DNA from: an uncultured Bdellovibrionales bacterium
GTDB lineage: Bacteria; Bdellovibrionota; Bdellovibrionia; Bdellovibrionales; UBA1609
Length of the DNA: 34,318 nucleotides
Reading direction: 5' to 3'
NCBI GenBank assembly: GCA_938002015.1
Contig: CALLAU010000030.1
Span: 1 to 34,318 of the forward strand
Shown: positions 15,265 through 23,998 of the stretch, piece after piece
How positions within the stretch are numbered: the first letter of the stretch is position 1
Layout: the number at the start of each line of letters is the position of its first letter
The notes under the pieces: generated by a model
Seen by the model: only the letters and a program-made list of their open reading frames with translations
Database searches by the model: none
What the model was told of the DNA's origin: nothing
Translations under genes and position numbers: made by a program

Positions 15265-16419
15265 TTTTATTTTCTTTAAAATAATCTTCTCAGGCATAAG
15301 TGGGTCTTTTGGATTCACAGAAAATAGCGCCTGCTGTTCACAACGAATCTTATTTTTAATTAAGAACCTTAAGATATCAGCAAGCTTCTTATTTTTCTTA
15401 TCTTTAAAGAACGGGTCGTTATTTAAAACATCCTTTGCTTTCTTTAAAGCTCTTAGCTCTGAAGCATCCTTATCTTTTACTTCATAATAATTAAGGTCAT
15501 ACTTTTTGATATCTTCAGGTAAAACACCTAAAAACTTCACATCAGGTGCTGAAAAATCACTATTTCTAATTAGACTCGCAGCTGACCCAGCTTTTAATGT
15601 TCTAAAAATATTTTGCATTGTATAAGCATCGAGATCTCCAAAGAAATAAATAGGTACTTTTAACTGATCTTGGATAAGTTTACACCAACCACGTACACCA
15701 TTTGAAGGCACCCCTTGAGCACCCATTAAAATACATTTATTTCTTTGAGTAAAACCATTTGAGACTAAAGTGTTTGCCGTACCTTCTGATTCAACTACTA
15801 AGCAAAAATCAATTTTTTTCTTTGCTCGAAGCTTTAAAGCTTGAGGTTTATTCTTAGGCTGAAATGGAGTTGTACCTAATGAACCTAGGTCAATAACAGC
15901 TTTAGAACCATCAGGTAATGTTTCCGTCACTTCAAGTTGTTTTGAATAAGTTTGACCACCACGATCATTGGCAAAACAGTTTACTTCTTCTCTATAAACT
16001 TCAAGCATATCAGTAATAAAATCTATTATGGAATCTGATTCTGACTGCTCATCAAAATCTATTGGCTTTAAATTTTTATCAGACTTAACCAAACCCTTAG
16101 CCATATAGTATAGCTCTCTTTTTGTATTCACAGCACCCGTATCTACATTGTTTAAGAGAATATCAAGCAAGAACACTGTTCTTGCTAACTTTTGAACTGA
16201 AGAAACGTTTAATTCACTTCTTACAATTTTATCTCCAGGAGTAAGGTAGCCAACTTTTGAATCATAAAAAGCGTTATCAAGGGAACATTTTACTGCATGC
16301 AAAACAGGTCGATTAGCTTGTTCTAAATCTTTAAGCATTGTTTCACATAAAAGCTTTGCCTTCTTTGTGATTTCAGTTCCACTTTGTTTTTTTCTTGTTG
16401 TTGTTTTTCTAGTAGCCAT
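15247..16419 (-). CDS. top6A: Topoisomerase VI subunit A (Spo11-like) homologue
   Basis: The DNA-cleaving subunit of a type IIB topoisomerase, which makes a double-strand break with two-base overhangs, passes a second duplex through and reseals. 390 residues, near normal length, with a short basic N-terminal extension (MATRKTTTRKK). The 5Y-CAP winged-helix region has NTKRELYYMAKGL (98-110), with Y104/Y105 at the catalytic tyrosine position. The Toprim domain follows: E210 in LVVESEGT, GAQGVPSNG (233-241), and D262/D264 in FFGDLDAYTMQNIFRTLKAG, corresponding to the archaeal GDxDPxG magnesium site. It starts six bases after the B subunit ends, so the two are co-translated. Typical of archaea and plants, scattered in bacteria. 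It could be a divergent form with a specialised role. Confidence 0.92.
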   Translation of the reverse strand: MATRKTTTRKKQSGTEITKKAKLLCETMLKDLEQANRPVLHAVKCSLDNAFYDSKVGYLTPGDKIVRSELNVSSVQKLARTVFLLDILLNNVDTGAVNTKRELYYMAKGLVKSDKNLKPIDFDEQSESDSIIDFITDMLEVYREEVNCFANDRGGQTYSKQLEVTETLPDGSKAVIDLGSLGTTPFQPKNKPQALKLRAKKKIDFCLVVESEGTANTLVSNGFTQRNKCILMGAQGVPSNGVRGWCKLIQDQLKVPIYFFGDLDAYTMQNIFRTLKAGSAASLIRNSDFSAPDVKFLGVLPEDIKKYDLNYYEVKDKDASELRALKKAKDVLNNDPFFKDKKNKKLADILRFLIKNKIRCEQQALFSVNPKDPLMPEKIILKKIKEKSYI

Positions 16420-16425
16420 AACTTC

Positions 16426-18222
16426 TTAACGCCTCTTTGTAGCTTTTTTCTTTGCGGTTTTCTTTTTTACAACTTTCTTCTTTACAGTCTTTTTCTTTGC
16501 TGGTGCTTTCTTTACAGCCTTCTTCTTTACTGGCGCAGCTTTTCTTGCTGTCTTTTTTTTCGTTGCCGTTTTAGCTTTCTTTTGAGCTCTCTGAGCAGCT
16601 TTTTGAGCTTGTCTTTCTTTTTGTTTTTCAAGTTTAGCTTCTGCTGCCGCCAATTCGTTTTCTGCAGAATCGGCATCTCTTCCTAAAATTTTATCTAAAC
16701 CTTGAGTAGCTCTCTTTTTTCTCGCATCACTTGCACCCGTTATTAATGCCAAGCCTTCAACAAGTATAGGACCAAATTTTTCTATATGCGCTTTCTTTCT
16801 TTCTAGATCCGCTGCCTTAGCTTCTCTTTTAATATGCCTTGAAAGCTTTTGACCTGCTTGCATCATTGCTAGTCTTAATTCTTCAGTTAAATCATTACTA
16901 GAGTCGATCGTTTCTTTTGAAGCATTTTTAAATTTAATAAAAGGTGAAGTCACAGAGATTGCAAAAACATATGGCCCTTGAGGGAGTGAGTTTTTAGACT
17001 GAGACAAGCCGTATGATTTCCAGTTTACTGATTCAACTGCTCTTGTTATAGCACACGCTGATTTATCAAACTGAAGAGGCACTCTATTTGCGAATCTAAG
17101 CAGCTGAATAGAATCATCCTCTCTTCCTCTATTTAAAAACCTAGCGATAGCAACTTCAACAACGACTGGTTTAAAATCACATATTTTTGGTTTTCTTGTT
17201 ACGACTGAAAAGAAATCAACCTCTCCAAGTCTAGCAATACTCTTAGCTAAACCATCTTCACCAACAGTTAAAACAGATTTAGTAGAAGGATTTGGAAGCT
17301 CAGCTTCTTGGATAGCTTGAAATATTGATTTAAACTGAACTTCAGTAATTTTACTAAGTGGAGTGTTAAGCCATGCTTTTTTTAAGCCACATTTAACAAA
17401 GTCGTTTATTGAAGTGTCTGTTACTCTTGAGAAAGCCGTCTTTAAAAACTTTTTTAGAGGAATTTTTCCGTATAAAAGTGTATGAGTCATAAACTCACCA
17501 AGCTTCATCGTGTGAGGGTGAGGGAGAGTCGCTGCTGGAACTCTTGGAACATGCTCTGAAACTCTGGCAATAGAGACAGGGTCTTTATCGTGTACTTTAT
17601 AGTTTAGATTTAGATGAGGATTTACTAAGGAAGTTCCTTCTAAATAAGTTAAAAGACCTCCATCGCCATTTAACTGAAGCCTTCCATCAATCTTAAACTC
17701 AATTTTGACTCCATGCTTTTTATCTTTCCAGTCTACACTGTCTTTCTTTTTAATAATTCCTTTATTTCCTTTAATATCAACATCAACTTGCATCTCAACA
17801 GCTTTTCTCATGCTTGCTGTTTTACTTCTTACTTTCACACCAGCAGCATTTGTTAACTGAGCCCACGTGGTAGCAGCAGAAATACCAATACCTTGTTGTC
17901 CTCTAGAACACTGTCCTCTTCCAAATTTTGATGAAGCTAGGTACTCACCAAAAACTCTTGGCACATCTTCCGGCTTTAAACCTGGTCCATTATCTTCAAT
18001 AACAATTTTAACCAGGTCTGTGTTTTTCTCACCACCTTTACCCAGTTTCTCAATATTAATACTTATCTCTGGTAAGATTCCATTTTCTTCACAAGCATCT
18101 AAAGCATTATCTACAGATTCTTTAAGAGTCGTTAAAACTGCTTTTGTAGGTGATGAAAATCCTACCTGTTGAAGGTTTTTTGCAAAGTATTCAGCTGTAC
18201 TGCTTGATGTAATTTTAGACAA
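16426..18222 (-). CDS. top6B: Topoisomerase VI subunit B with Lys/Ala-rich H1-like tail
   Basis: The ATPase subunit that clamps DNA and drives strand passage. 598 residues. The GHKL (Bergerat) ATP site is complete: E35 and N39 in TLKESVDNALDAC, the G1 box EDNGPG (76-81), EYLASSKFGRGQCSRGQQGIGI with the G2 loop (108-113), then an H2TH and a transducer domain (about 230-470). The last roughly 70 residues (from about 527) are almost only Lys, Ala, Thr, Val and Arg in KKxxA-type repeats (PVKKKAVKKAPAKKK), like histone H1 or bacterial AlgP/HctB-type tails. I do not know this on archaeal subunit B. It should bind DNA non-specifically and may compact DNA or localise the enzyme. An HNH gene lies 57 bases upstream on the same strand. 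Confidence 0.93.
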   Translation of the reverse strand: MSKITSSSTAEYFAKNLQQVGFSSPTKAVLTTLKESVDNALDACEENGILPEISINIEKLGKGGEKNTDLVKIVIEDNGPGLKPEDVPRVFGEYLASSKFGRGQCSRGQQGIGISAATTWAQLTNAAGVKVRSKTASMRKAVEMQVDVDIKGNKGIIKKKDSVDWKDKKHGVKIEFKIDGRLQLNGDGGLLTYLEGTSLVNPHLNLNYKVHDKDPVSIARVSEHVPRVPAATLPHPHTMKLGEFMTHTLLYGKIPLKKFLKTAFSRVTDTSINDFVKCGLKKAWLNTPLSKITEVQFKSIFQAIQEAELPNPSTKSVLTVGEDGLAKSIARLGEVDFFSVVTRKPKICDFKPVVVEVAIARFLNRGREDDSIQLLRFANRVPLQFDKSACAITRAVESVNWKSYGLSQSKNSLPQGPYVFAISVTSPFIKFKNASKETIDSSNDLTEELRLAMMQAGQKLSRHIKREAKAADLERKKAHIEKFGPILVEGLALITGASDARKKRATQGLDKILGRDADSAENELAAAEAKLEKQKERQAQKAAQRAQKKAKTATKKKTARKAAPVKKKAVKKAPAKKKTVKKKVVKKKTAKKKATKRR

Positions 18223-18279
18223 TTTATACTCCCTTTAAGGCATATCAAAACCCAAGAATAGTATAAGTATGTATGATGC

Positions 18280-18555
18280 TTAGGAATTTTCCAAGATCAT
18301 ATCTACAGGGGTTTGAGCTTTCTTCTTTGTATTGCACTCTTTGCAAGCAAGAACGATGTTAGATTTAGTAGATTTACCGCCTCTAGCAACAGGAATTTTA
18401 TGGTCAATTGTGACCTCTTCACGATCAAATTTTTCCTCACAATAATAGCAAACCCCTTTGTTTAACTGGTCTTGCCACCACTGGGTTTTTTTAAGCTTTC
18501 TAGCCTTTAACCTCTCATTAGAGATGTGTTTTTTTGATGCTGCCTCATACCACAT
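18280..18555 (-). CDS. Small HNH endonuclease
   Basis: 91 residues. A basic N-terminal helix region is followed by a full zinc-bound HNH module: C36-x-x-C39, D51-H52 in VTIDHKIPVARGG, N66 in KSNIVLAC, and C71-x-x-C74 (CKECN). This is the McrA/5-methylcytosine-specific style of compact HNH nuclease, seen alone in many genomes as well as in phage, restriction and repair settings. It lies 57 bases upstream of top6B and is probably the first gene of that operon, which would put a nicking or cleaving enzyme beside a topoisomerase that makes double-strand breaks. The biological target is unknown. Confidence 0.88.
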   Translation of the reverse strand: MWYEAASKKHISNERLKARKLKKTQWWQDQLNKGVCYYCEEKFDREEVTIDHKIPVARGGKSTKSNIVLACKECNTKKKAQTPVDMILENS

Positions 18556-18750
18556 AAGCTTTTCTTAACACTGCGCGCAATATTGATCAAGACTAAAGCA
18601 CCTCTAAGAACCCAAAAAAGGCCTTTAAACTACAATATTTTGAATCTAAAGGTGCGACAAGGTAGCAAGATCACTCATAAACTTGGCTTTTTAAGAAGAC
18701 TCGAGTACCTCTTTTAGGACTTTAATGAATTTAAAGGGAGTAAAGCAAAG

Positions 18751-18975
18751 ATGTTATCTGAAGATCTAGAACAACGAGTTCTTAAAACTTTCTCTGATTG
18801 TGAAGTTGCAGCTATTGATATGACTGGTGGTGGAAACCACTTTGAGCTTAGACTCTCTACTCCTGATTTAAAGCCCTTATCTAGAGTTGAAAGACATCAA
18901 AAGGTAATGGCTGTTTTTAGCGATGAATTAAAAAGTGGAGAACTGCACGCTTTAAGCATTAAATATATTGGATAA
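18751..18975 (+). CDS. bolA: BolA-family protein
   Basis: A 74-residue protein with the short BolA/IbaG fold: a Leu/Glu-rich first helix, MTGGGNHFELRLS (about 24-36), RVERHQKVM (about 46-54) and the C-terminal HALSIKYIG with the invariant His of HALS. BolA proteins pair with CGFS monothiol glutaredoxins to hold a shared [2Fe-2S] cluster and take part in iron-sulfur trafficking. The partner glutaredoxin gene follows 50 bases downstream on the same strand, which supports the assignment. It is closer to the short IbaG/YrbA type than to the longer E. coli BolA regulator. AAGGGAG about ten bases before the ATG supports the start. Confidence 0.92.
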   Translation: MLSEDLEQRVLKTFSDCEVAAIDMTGGGNHFELRLSTPDLKPLSRVERHQKVMAVFSDELKSGELHALSIKYIG

Positions 18976-19025
18976 ACTAAATTATAAAATACAAAGAAAA
19001 GACTCACGGGAGCAAAAGAAGAAAA

Positions 19026-19343
19026 ATGGAATTAACTGACAACGTAAAATCAAAAATTGAAGCCGCTTTAGCAGAAAAAAACATATGCCTTTTTATGAAA
19101 GGTACTCCAAACTTTCCTCAATGTGGATTTTCTCAGCGTGCTGTTGCTCTTTTAAGAGAAGTAAATGCTGACTTTCATGCCGTAAACGTTTTAGAAGATG
19201 ATGAAATCAGAAATGGAATTAAAATTTTTGGCAACTGGCCAACCATTCCTCAGCTTTATGTGAACAAGCAACTTATCGGTGGAAGCGATATCCTCATGGA
19301 AATGTATGAAGATGGTGAGCTTGCTGATATAGCTAAGAATTAA
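19026..19343 (+). CDS. grxD: Monothiol (CGFS) glutaredoxin
   Basis: 105 residues, the standard single-domain length. The active site is C33-G-F-S36 preceded by K25 in LFMKGTPNFPQCGFS, the mark of class II glutaredoxins. WPTIPQLYV carries the cis-Pro and GGSDIL binds glutathione. Class II glutaredoxins assemble and deliver [2Fe-2S] clusters with glutathione and BolA partners rather than reducing disulfides. It is directly downstream of bolA, so the pair is one functional unit. In this window aconitase is an obvious iron-sulfur client, although its cluster is [4Fe-4S]. Converges on the minus-strand secreted protein with 23 bases between stops. Confidence 0.95.
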   Translation: MELTDNVKSKIEAALAEKNICLFMKGTPNFPQCGFSQRAVALLREVNADFHAVNVLEDDEIRNGIKIFGNWPTIPQLYVNKQLIGGSDILMEMYEDGELADIAKN

Positions 19344-19366
19344 TTTAAAACGAAAAGCTTTAAGTA

Positions 19367-20125
19367 TTACTCCAGTGTAGTAGATGCTGGAGTTGGATAC
19401 TTACTTGCATCATATATCGCATCCCAAGCTCTATCAGCTTCAGTCATTGCTTTTGTACTTTCTCTTTCAAACTCAGATGATATTTCTCTGCAAGTTTGTG
19501 GGTAGCTTAACTCACGCGAAACATAAAGTGGAGACTGCGTAAGCGGATTATCAATATCTTTAGACCTATACAATGAAATGTCTCTAACTGCACCCTGATA
19601 TGCTTTAATAACTTCACGTAGTTCTGGTACTAGACCAGTGGGTCTATTACTAACAACGCAATTAATATCTGCACTTTCACTACTTCTATTCTTCTCTTTA
19701 AAGGAAACTACTGGAGGATTTTTCGTAATGCCACCTATATCCATTTCTTTAAGATCCCATAAATGTATTGGTAAATCGTTTAAAGTTGCAGGTAAATTAC
19801 ATTGAACTACACGCCCCTGATAAAGAATCGTTCGACTACGGCTTCTACCTGAACCAAATGAATAATCAACAAAAGCATAGTCGCCATCTTCTGATATGGT
19901 TAAATTATTATGTAAGTTAGTTGCTCTAAATGCTCCATTTACTGGAGATTCTCGTTGAAATGCATTTAATATAGCTGGATGTTTTTCAGCAATAGAGTCT
20001 ATTTTACTTTTAGCTTCTTTTAAGCAGCTTAAAGCTTTTGAGTAATCGACAGCACTATTTGTAGCAAAAACTACATTTGGTATACTAAGTATCAATAGAG
20101 ATTTTAAAAATAGTCTCATTTTCAT
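19367..20125 (-). CDS. Secreted protein, unknown function
   Basis: 252 residues with a signal peptide (about 1-22: basic MKMRLFLK, hydrophobic core, ending VFA). The mature protein contains a few Cys (ALSCLKEA, VVQCNLP, INCVVSN, PQTCREI) that could form two disulfides. The middle is mixed alpha/beta and there is no recognised family motif. It is on the same strand as the nitronate monooxygenase gene, 74 bases downstream of it; whether they share a transcript is unclear. Likely periplasmic or outer-envelope. The ATG lacks an evident strong ribosome-binding site. Confidence 0.7.
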   Translation of the reverse strand: MKMRLFLKSLLILSIPNVVFATNSAVDYSKALSCLKEAKSKIDSIAEKHPAILNAFQRESPVNGAFRATNLHNNLTISEDGDYAFVDYSFGSGRSRSRTILYQGRVVQCNLPATLNDLPIHLWDLKEMDIGGITKNPPVVSFKEKNRSSESADINCVVSNRPTGLVPELREVIKAYQGAVRDISLYRSKDIDNPLTQSPLYVSRELSYPQTCREISSEFERESTKAMTEADRAWDAIYDASKYPTPASTTLE

Positions 20126-20199
20126 ATATATTAATTCGGTATAATATGAGAATTTATTAAATTAAAACTGTCTCATAATAAGATTATTAAGCTTATCAA

Positions 20200-21150
20200 C
20201 TACACTTTAGCTAAACTTTCTTTTACTTCACTAAAATCTGACATAAAACTCTCAACAATCTCTCTACAATTAAGTACACTTTCTACTTCTCCAACTGACT
20301 GTCCAGCACTCCACACGTTATTCCAAGAATATTTTTTCTTCAGCTTTAAGCCTTTTTTCATAAGGTTATACATGATCCACTGTGAAGCTTTACCTTTAAA
20401 AGAGTTCTCCCACTGGTAAAAATCTTCAGTATTTTTAGTTCTCATTACAGAAGCGTTTACACCAGATAGGGCTCTAGACATAAAAATACTTTCAGGGCTT
20501 GATTCAACAATTGCATCTTTATAACCTTGTTCAACTTGAGCTTCTTTACTTGCAATAAACCTTGTTCCTACACTCACGCCTTGAGCTCCTAAAGCTAGCG
20601 CTGCAGCCATTGTTTTTCCTGAGGCAATACTTCCTGCCGCAATAATCGGAATATTAAATTCTTTTGAAAACCATGGAATGGATGCAAAAGGAGATAACGG
20701 TCCTGCATGCCCCCCCGCTCCTGTGCTCACAACAATAAGGCCATCAGCTCCAGCTGATACGGCTTTTTTTGCATGTTTCATATTAATGACATCACAAAAA
20801 ACTTTTGTACCTATTTCTCTTGTTTCTTTAACTAGTTTCGTAGGATCTCCAAGAGAAGAAATAATAAATGGAACCTTATGCTTTAAAACTAAAGCCTTAT
20901 CTTCTTCATAACGCGTATTAGACTTATGAAGAATTAAATTTACACCAAAAGGTAAATCTCCAACTCTTTTTTTAATTTCAACAATCCATTCTTCAAGTTG
21001 CTCTACACTTCTGCAGTTTAGGGTTGGAAAAGTACCCACCCCACCGGCTAAACTTATTTCAGACACCATATCAACATTAGAAACTAAAAACATTGGTGCA
21101 CCAATAATTGGATATTTGCAATTTAACATTTTTGTAAATTCAGTACTCAT
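20200..21150 (-). CDS. Nitronate monooxygenase family flavoenzyme
   Basis: A 316-residue FMN-dependent TIM-barrel protein of the NPD/nitronate monooxygenase family, which oxidises toxic alkyl nitronates such as propionate 3-nitronate. Visible motifs: PIIGAPMFLVSN near the N-terminus, GGVGTFPTLN, GADGLIVVSTGAGGHAGP with H148 at the catalytic-base position, and the FMN phosphate loops IIAAGSIASGK and GAQGVSVGTRF. FabK-type enoyl reductases share this fold and some of these motifs. The SxGAGGHxG form favours nitronate monooxygenase, but the substrate is not proven. AAGGAG lies about 12 bases before the ATG. Confidence 0.88.
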   Translation of the reverse strand: MSTEFTKMLNCKYPIIGAPMFLVSNVDMVSEISLAGGVGTFPTLNCRSVEQLEEWIVEIKKRVGDLPFGVNLILHKSNTRYEEDKALVLKHKVPFIISSLGDPTKLVKETREIGTKVFCDVINMKHAKKAVSAGADGLIVVSTGAGGHAGPLSPFASIPWFSKEFNIPIIAAGSIASGKTMAAALALGAQGVSVGTRFIASKEAQVEQGYKDAIVESSPESIFMSRALSGVNASVMRTKNTEDFYQWENSFKGKASQWIMYNLMKKGLKLKKKYSWNNVWSAGQSVGEVESVLNCREIVESFMSDFSEVKESLAKV

Positions 21151-21325
21151 TAAGCTTAAAACTCCTTAATACAAAACAAAAAAACTACTTTTTTATACAC
21201 TCTAAACTAGTTTCATTTAAAAGCCTAGTATAGAGATCTGCCTCTAGTTGAAACAAATCAAAACAATATCTTTGAAGATTGTTATATAATTTCACTTTTC
21301 AAGATTAAAACCCGACTTAAAGACT

Positions 21326-22099
21326 ATGGAAAAACCTGAATATAAAGAGTACTGGTATGACAGTATTTACCTAAAAGAAAAAGACTTTAATAACCTTATC
21401 AAGGAACTTAAAAAAACTAAAATTAATTTCAATCTTAATAATAATGGAGAGCTTTTAGAGATCAGTGCCAGTGAGAAGCAGTTAAAAAAATTAAATAAAA
21501 TTTGCTTAAAATTTTACCCTCATTTTTCTCCATATACCAGGGAAAAAAGGGACATTGCTGGTGATGATGATCCTGATCAAGATCTTGTCCCAAAATGTGC
21601 TGCTCTTATTGAAATAATACTTCACAATAAAAAGACTATTTATTTAAGTAAGAACGAGTGGAGTTTTTTTAAAAAAGAATTTAAAAGTCTTTCAAAAAAA
21701 ATGAATGTAGAACAAACACCATCACAAATTAGTCTAAGTTTTAGTCTTGATTTAGATACTCAAGTTGGTGAAGCTGTTCAAGCTATGCTCAAGCATAAAA
21801 AAAAGAAAAGAAAACCCTTAACTGGTGGCCCCTACTGGATCATCAGTTTTGCAAACAATGAACAAATCGGTGGTACTTGTTGTATTTCATCTGAAACAAA
21901 GAAAGAAGCTAAAAAGATATTTACAAAGAATATTGATAAGATGATCGCCAAAGAAGGAATACCATATTTTAAGGCTGGGAAAACTGAAATTGAAGAAGCC
22001 CTTTCAATAAAAAAGTGGGAAAAAGAGTATGACTCACTATTAGAAAAAAAATATTTCCCAAAAAAAGGAAAAATAATCATTTTTGATATAGGAACATAA
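21326..22099 (+). CDS. Unknown cytoplasmic protein, Lys-rich
   Basis: 257 residues, no signal peptide or membrane segment, strongly charged with about a fifth Lys. The N-terminal half contains two Leu/Lys-rich helical stretches (FNNLIKELKKTKINF, EISASEKQLKKLNKI). The middle has an acidic knot (DIAGDDDPDQDLVP) and a basic patch (LKHKKKKRKP). TGGPYWIISF and EQIGGTCCISSETKKEA look like the most ordered part. I recognise no family. It precedes the phosphorelay genes on the same strand by about 170 bases, so it is probably a separate transcript. The reading frame is long, with normal codon use, so the gene is probably real. Confidence 0.62.
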   Translation: MEKPEYKEYWYDSIYLKEKDFNNLIKELKKTKINFNLNNNGELLEISASEKQLKKLNKICLKFYPHFSPYTREKRDIAGDDDPDQDLVPKCAALIEIILHNKKTIYLSKNEWSFFKKEFKSLSKKMNVEQTPSQISLSFSLDLDTQVGEAVQAMLKHKKKKRKPLTGGPYWIISFANNEQIGGTCCISSETKKEAKKIFTKNIDKMIAKEGIPYFKAGKTEIEEALSIKKWEKEYDSLLEKKYFPKKGKIIIFDIGT

Positions 22100-22257
22100 G
22101 GTTTTTAAAGTACTTGTAGCTTTTTAAGATTAGGAAATCGATATTTAGCAACTCTTTAGACTTTCGTCTTAATAATTTCTCGGCTTAAGGCTATTAAACA
22201 AAGTCCAGTTAGTCCTGATTCACTTATGAAAAGTGCAGAAAATATCGATAAGTATAT

Positions 22258-22262
22258 AGGAG
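22258..22262 (+). promoter_or_regulatory. Ribosome-binding site supporting a TTG start
   Basis: AGGAG nine bases before TTG at 22272. Starting at the next ATG (22284) would remove the first beta strand of the receiver domain, so the TTG is taken as the true start. Confidence 0.6.
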
Positions 22263-22271
22263 ATCACAGTT

Positions 22272-22634
22272 TTGAAAATATTAATGGCTGAAGACGATAT
22301 GAATATTGCAACAATTGCTAAAATGGCTTTAGAGGCCTTAGGAGGACATGAGGTAGTTCATGTTCCTGATGGTGAAGCAGCATATAATATGACAAAAAAA
22401 GACACGTTTGATGTGGTACTTCTTGATGAAATGATGCCTAAAATGAATGGCCTTTCAGTTTGTAAAAAACTTTTAAGTGAAGGCTTTGATACTCCTATCA
22501 TTTTTCTAAGCGCAAAATCTCAAGCTACTGAAATTAGTATTCTAGAATCTTTAGCTTCTGGGTTTATTCCAAAACCTTTTGACCCTGCTACGCTAGCCTC
22601 TCAAATAGAAAAGATATTAGAGGAAAATGAGTAG
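22272..22634 (+). CDS. Single-domain (CheY-like) response regulator
   Basis: 120 residues, only a receiver domain: acidic pair E7-D8-D9, phospho-acceptor D52 (VVLLDEMMPKMNG), S80 (FLSAK) and K101 (PKPF). It has no output domain, so it acts by protein contact or as a phosphate shuttle. It starts with TTG, chosen because AGGAG lies nine bases upstream and because the next ATG would cut off the first strand. A sensor kinase starts two bases after its stop and an Hpt protein follows, which makes a receiver-kinase-Hpt phosphorelay. The most likely flow is kinase to this receiver to Hpt, or a phosphate sink; the direction cannot be read from the sequence. Confidence 0.9.
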   Translation: MKILMAEDDMNIATIAKMALEALGGHEVVHVPDGEAAYNMTKKDTFDVVLLDEMMPKMNGLSVCKKLLSEGFDTPIIFLSAKSQATEISILESLASGFIPKPFDPATLASQIEKILEENE

Positions 22635-22636
22635 CA

Positions 22637-23998
22637 ATGAAAAAAATCCGCACTAAACTTTCCATCATTTCTTTTATATCTCTTGTTATATGTTTTTTGT
22701 GTGCATATTGGGGATATAGATCTTATAAAGGTTTAGAGAGTATTAATGCACAACTAATGCAAGCTACTGATATCGAAGCCAATCTTCGCCTGGCAACGGA
22801 TTTACCATTTTACAGATCTATTAACAAGAATCTCACCGCATACAAAGGACAACTAGAACCTGAGTATAGAGATAAACTTATGAAAAAAATCATAAGTGCT
22901 CACAACAGAAAAAGCCGCGGCAGGTTAAAGACTGCTATTAAAAATTTTAGAAAACAAGAAAAAAGAAGAACATCATATCTTAAAGATAATAAAAGTGTTT
23001 ATGAATCAAGGATTCTTTCTTTAGCCTATGTTATGGGTTTAAGCTACTTACTTACTATTTTATTTATCTCATTGTATACGTACAGCTCTGTGTTTAGACC
23101 ACTTAAAAGCTTAAGTAAACGTATGATTGATTTCTTAGATAATAGATACACTTATCAATTTAGAGTCCCTAAAGAAAATGAAGTTGGTGAATTAGAACTA
23201 AATTTTCATTCTCTTGCTCAAAGAGTTTTAAATAATATTGAAGAACTAAAAAGTTTAGATTCTGCAAAAAGTGATTTCCTTAATATGGCAAGTCATGAAT
23301 TAAGAACACCTCTTACATCTATCAAGGGCTCTCTTATTTTATTACAAAATGGAGTTATAGGAGAAGTTAATGAGAAGTCTAAACAACTCCTTGGAATTGC
23401 TGAAGTTGAAACGGATAGATTGATTAGATTAATAAATGAACTACTTGATCTAGCAAAGATTGAAGCCGGTAAATTCCCTCTACAACAGGATTGGTGTAGC
23501 TTAGATGAAGTTATAACAAATACTCTTTTTAGCTTAGAAGGGCTTGCTGCAACAGCAGACGTTAAACTTAGCTATGAAAATAAGAACAAACTAGTTGAGA
23601 TTGATAAAGACCGCATACAGCAAGTTATTACAAATCTAATGTCTAATGCTATTAAGTACTCACCTCAAAAAGGTACTGTACGAGTTGCAGCGTCACTAGA
23701 TAACAACAATCATATTTTAATCGAAATCATTGATCAGGGAAAAGGTATTTCGCCAGAAGATCAGTCCCTGATTTTTGAAAAATTTAGACAAGCATCAGGA
23801 CCACAAAACCCCATTGTTAAAGGAACCGGTTTAGGTTTAGCTATTGCTCGAGCGATTGTTGAAGAACATGGCGGAGAGATTGGGGTCCACTCTAGAGTTG
23901 GCGAAGGAAGTACATTCCACTTCACTCTCCCAACCTGGAAGGAAGATACCTCAGCACCAGATGAAGAACAAAATGATGATGAAGGAGTCGCAGCATGA
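22637..23998 (+). CDS. Sensor histidine kinase (two-TM, HAMP)
   Basis: 453 residues. TM1 (about 9-26) and TM2 (about 128-150) enclose a periplasmic, helical, Lys/Arg-rich sensor region of about 100 residues without a recognised domain. A HAMP region (about 151-205) leads to HisKA with phosphorylated H220 in NMASHELRTPL. The HATPase domain has N-box NLMSNAIKYS (333-342), G1 DQGKG (366-370), the F-box FEKFRQ and G2 GTGLGLAIA (396-404). All catalytic motifs look intact. The acidic tail ends in DDEGVAA. Its ATG is two bases after the receiver gene and its stop overlaps the Hpt start (ATGA). The signal is unknown. Confidence 0.94.
   Translation: MKKIRTKLSIISFISLVICFLCAYWGYRSYKGLESINAQLMQATDIEANLRLATDLPFYRSINKNLTAYKGQLEPEYRDKLMKKIISAHNRKSRGRLKTAIKNFRKQEKRRTSYLKDNKSVYESRILSLAYVMGLSYLLTILFISLYTYSSVFRPLKSLSKRMIDFLDNRYTYQFRVPKENEVGELELNFHSLAQRVLNNIEELKSLDSAKSDFLNMASHELRTPLTSIKGSLILLQNGVIGEVNEKSKQLLGIAEVETDRLIRLINELLDLAKIEAGKFPLQQDWCSLDEVITNTLFSLEGLAATADVKLSYENKNKLVEIDKDRIQQVITNLMSNAIKYSPQKGTVRVAASLDNNNHILIEIIDQGKGISPEDQSLIFEKFRQASGPQNPIVKGTGLGLAIARAIVEEHGGEIGVHSRVGEGSTFHFTLPTWKEDTSAPDEEQNDDEGVAA

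Noticed and set aside
16384..16686. Plus-strand Cys/Phe/Leu-rich frame of 100 codons
   Set aside because: It is the complement of the Lys/Ala-rich tail of top6B; the odd composition follows from the opposite strand.
17867..18172. Plus-strand frame of 101 codons
   Set aside because: Complement of the ATP-binding region of top6B, whose motifs are unmistakable.
18600..18670. CCTTTA...TAAAGG inverted repeat between the HNH and bolA genes
   Set aside because: Short arms with a long loop and no T-run; not convincing as a terminator or operator.
22225..22290. 21-codon frame (MKSAENIDKYIGDH...) overlapping the receiver start
   Set aside because: It overlaps the ribosome-binding site and first codons of the receiver gene; no evidence that it is translated.
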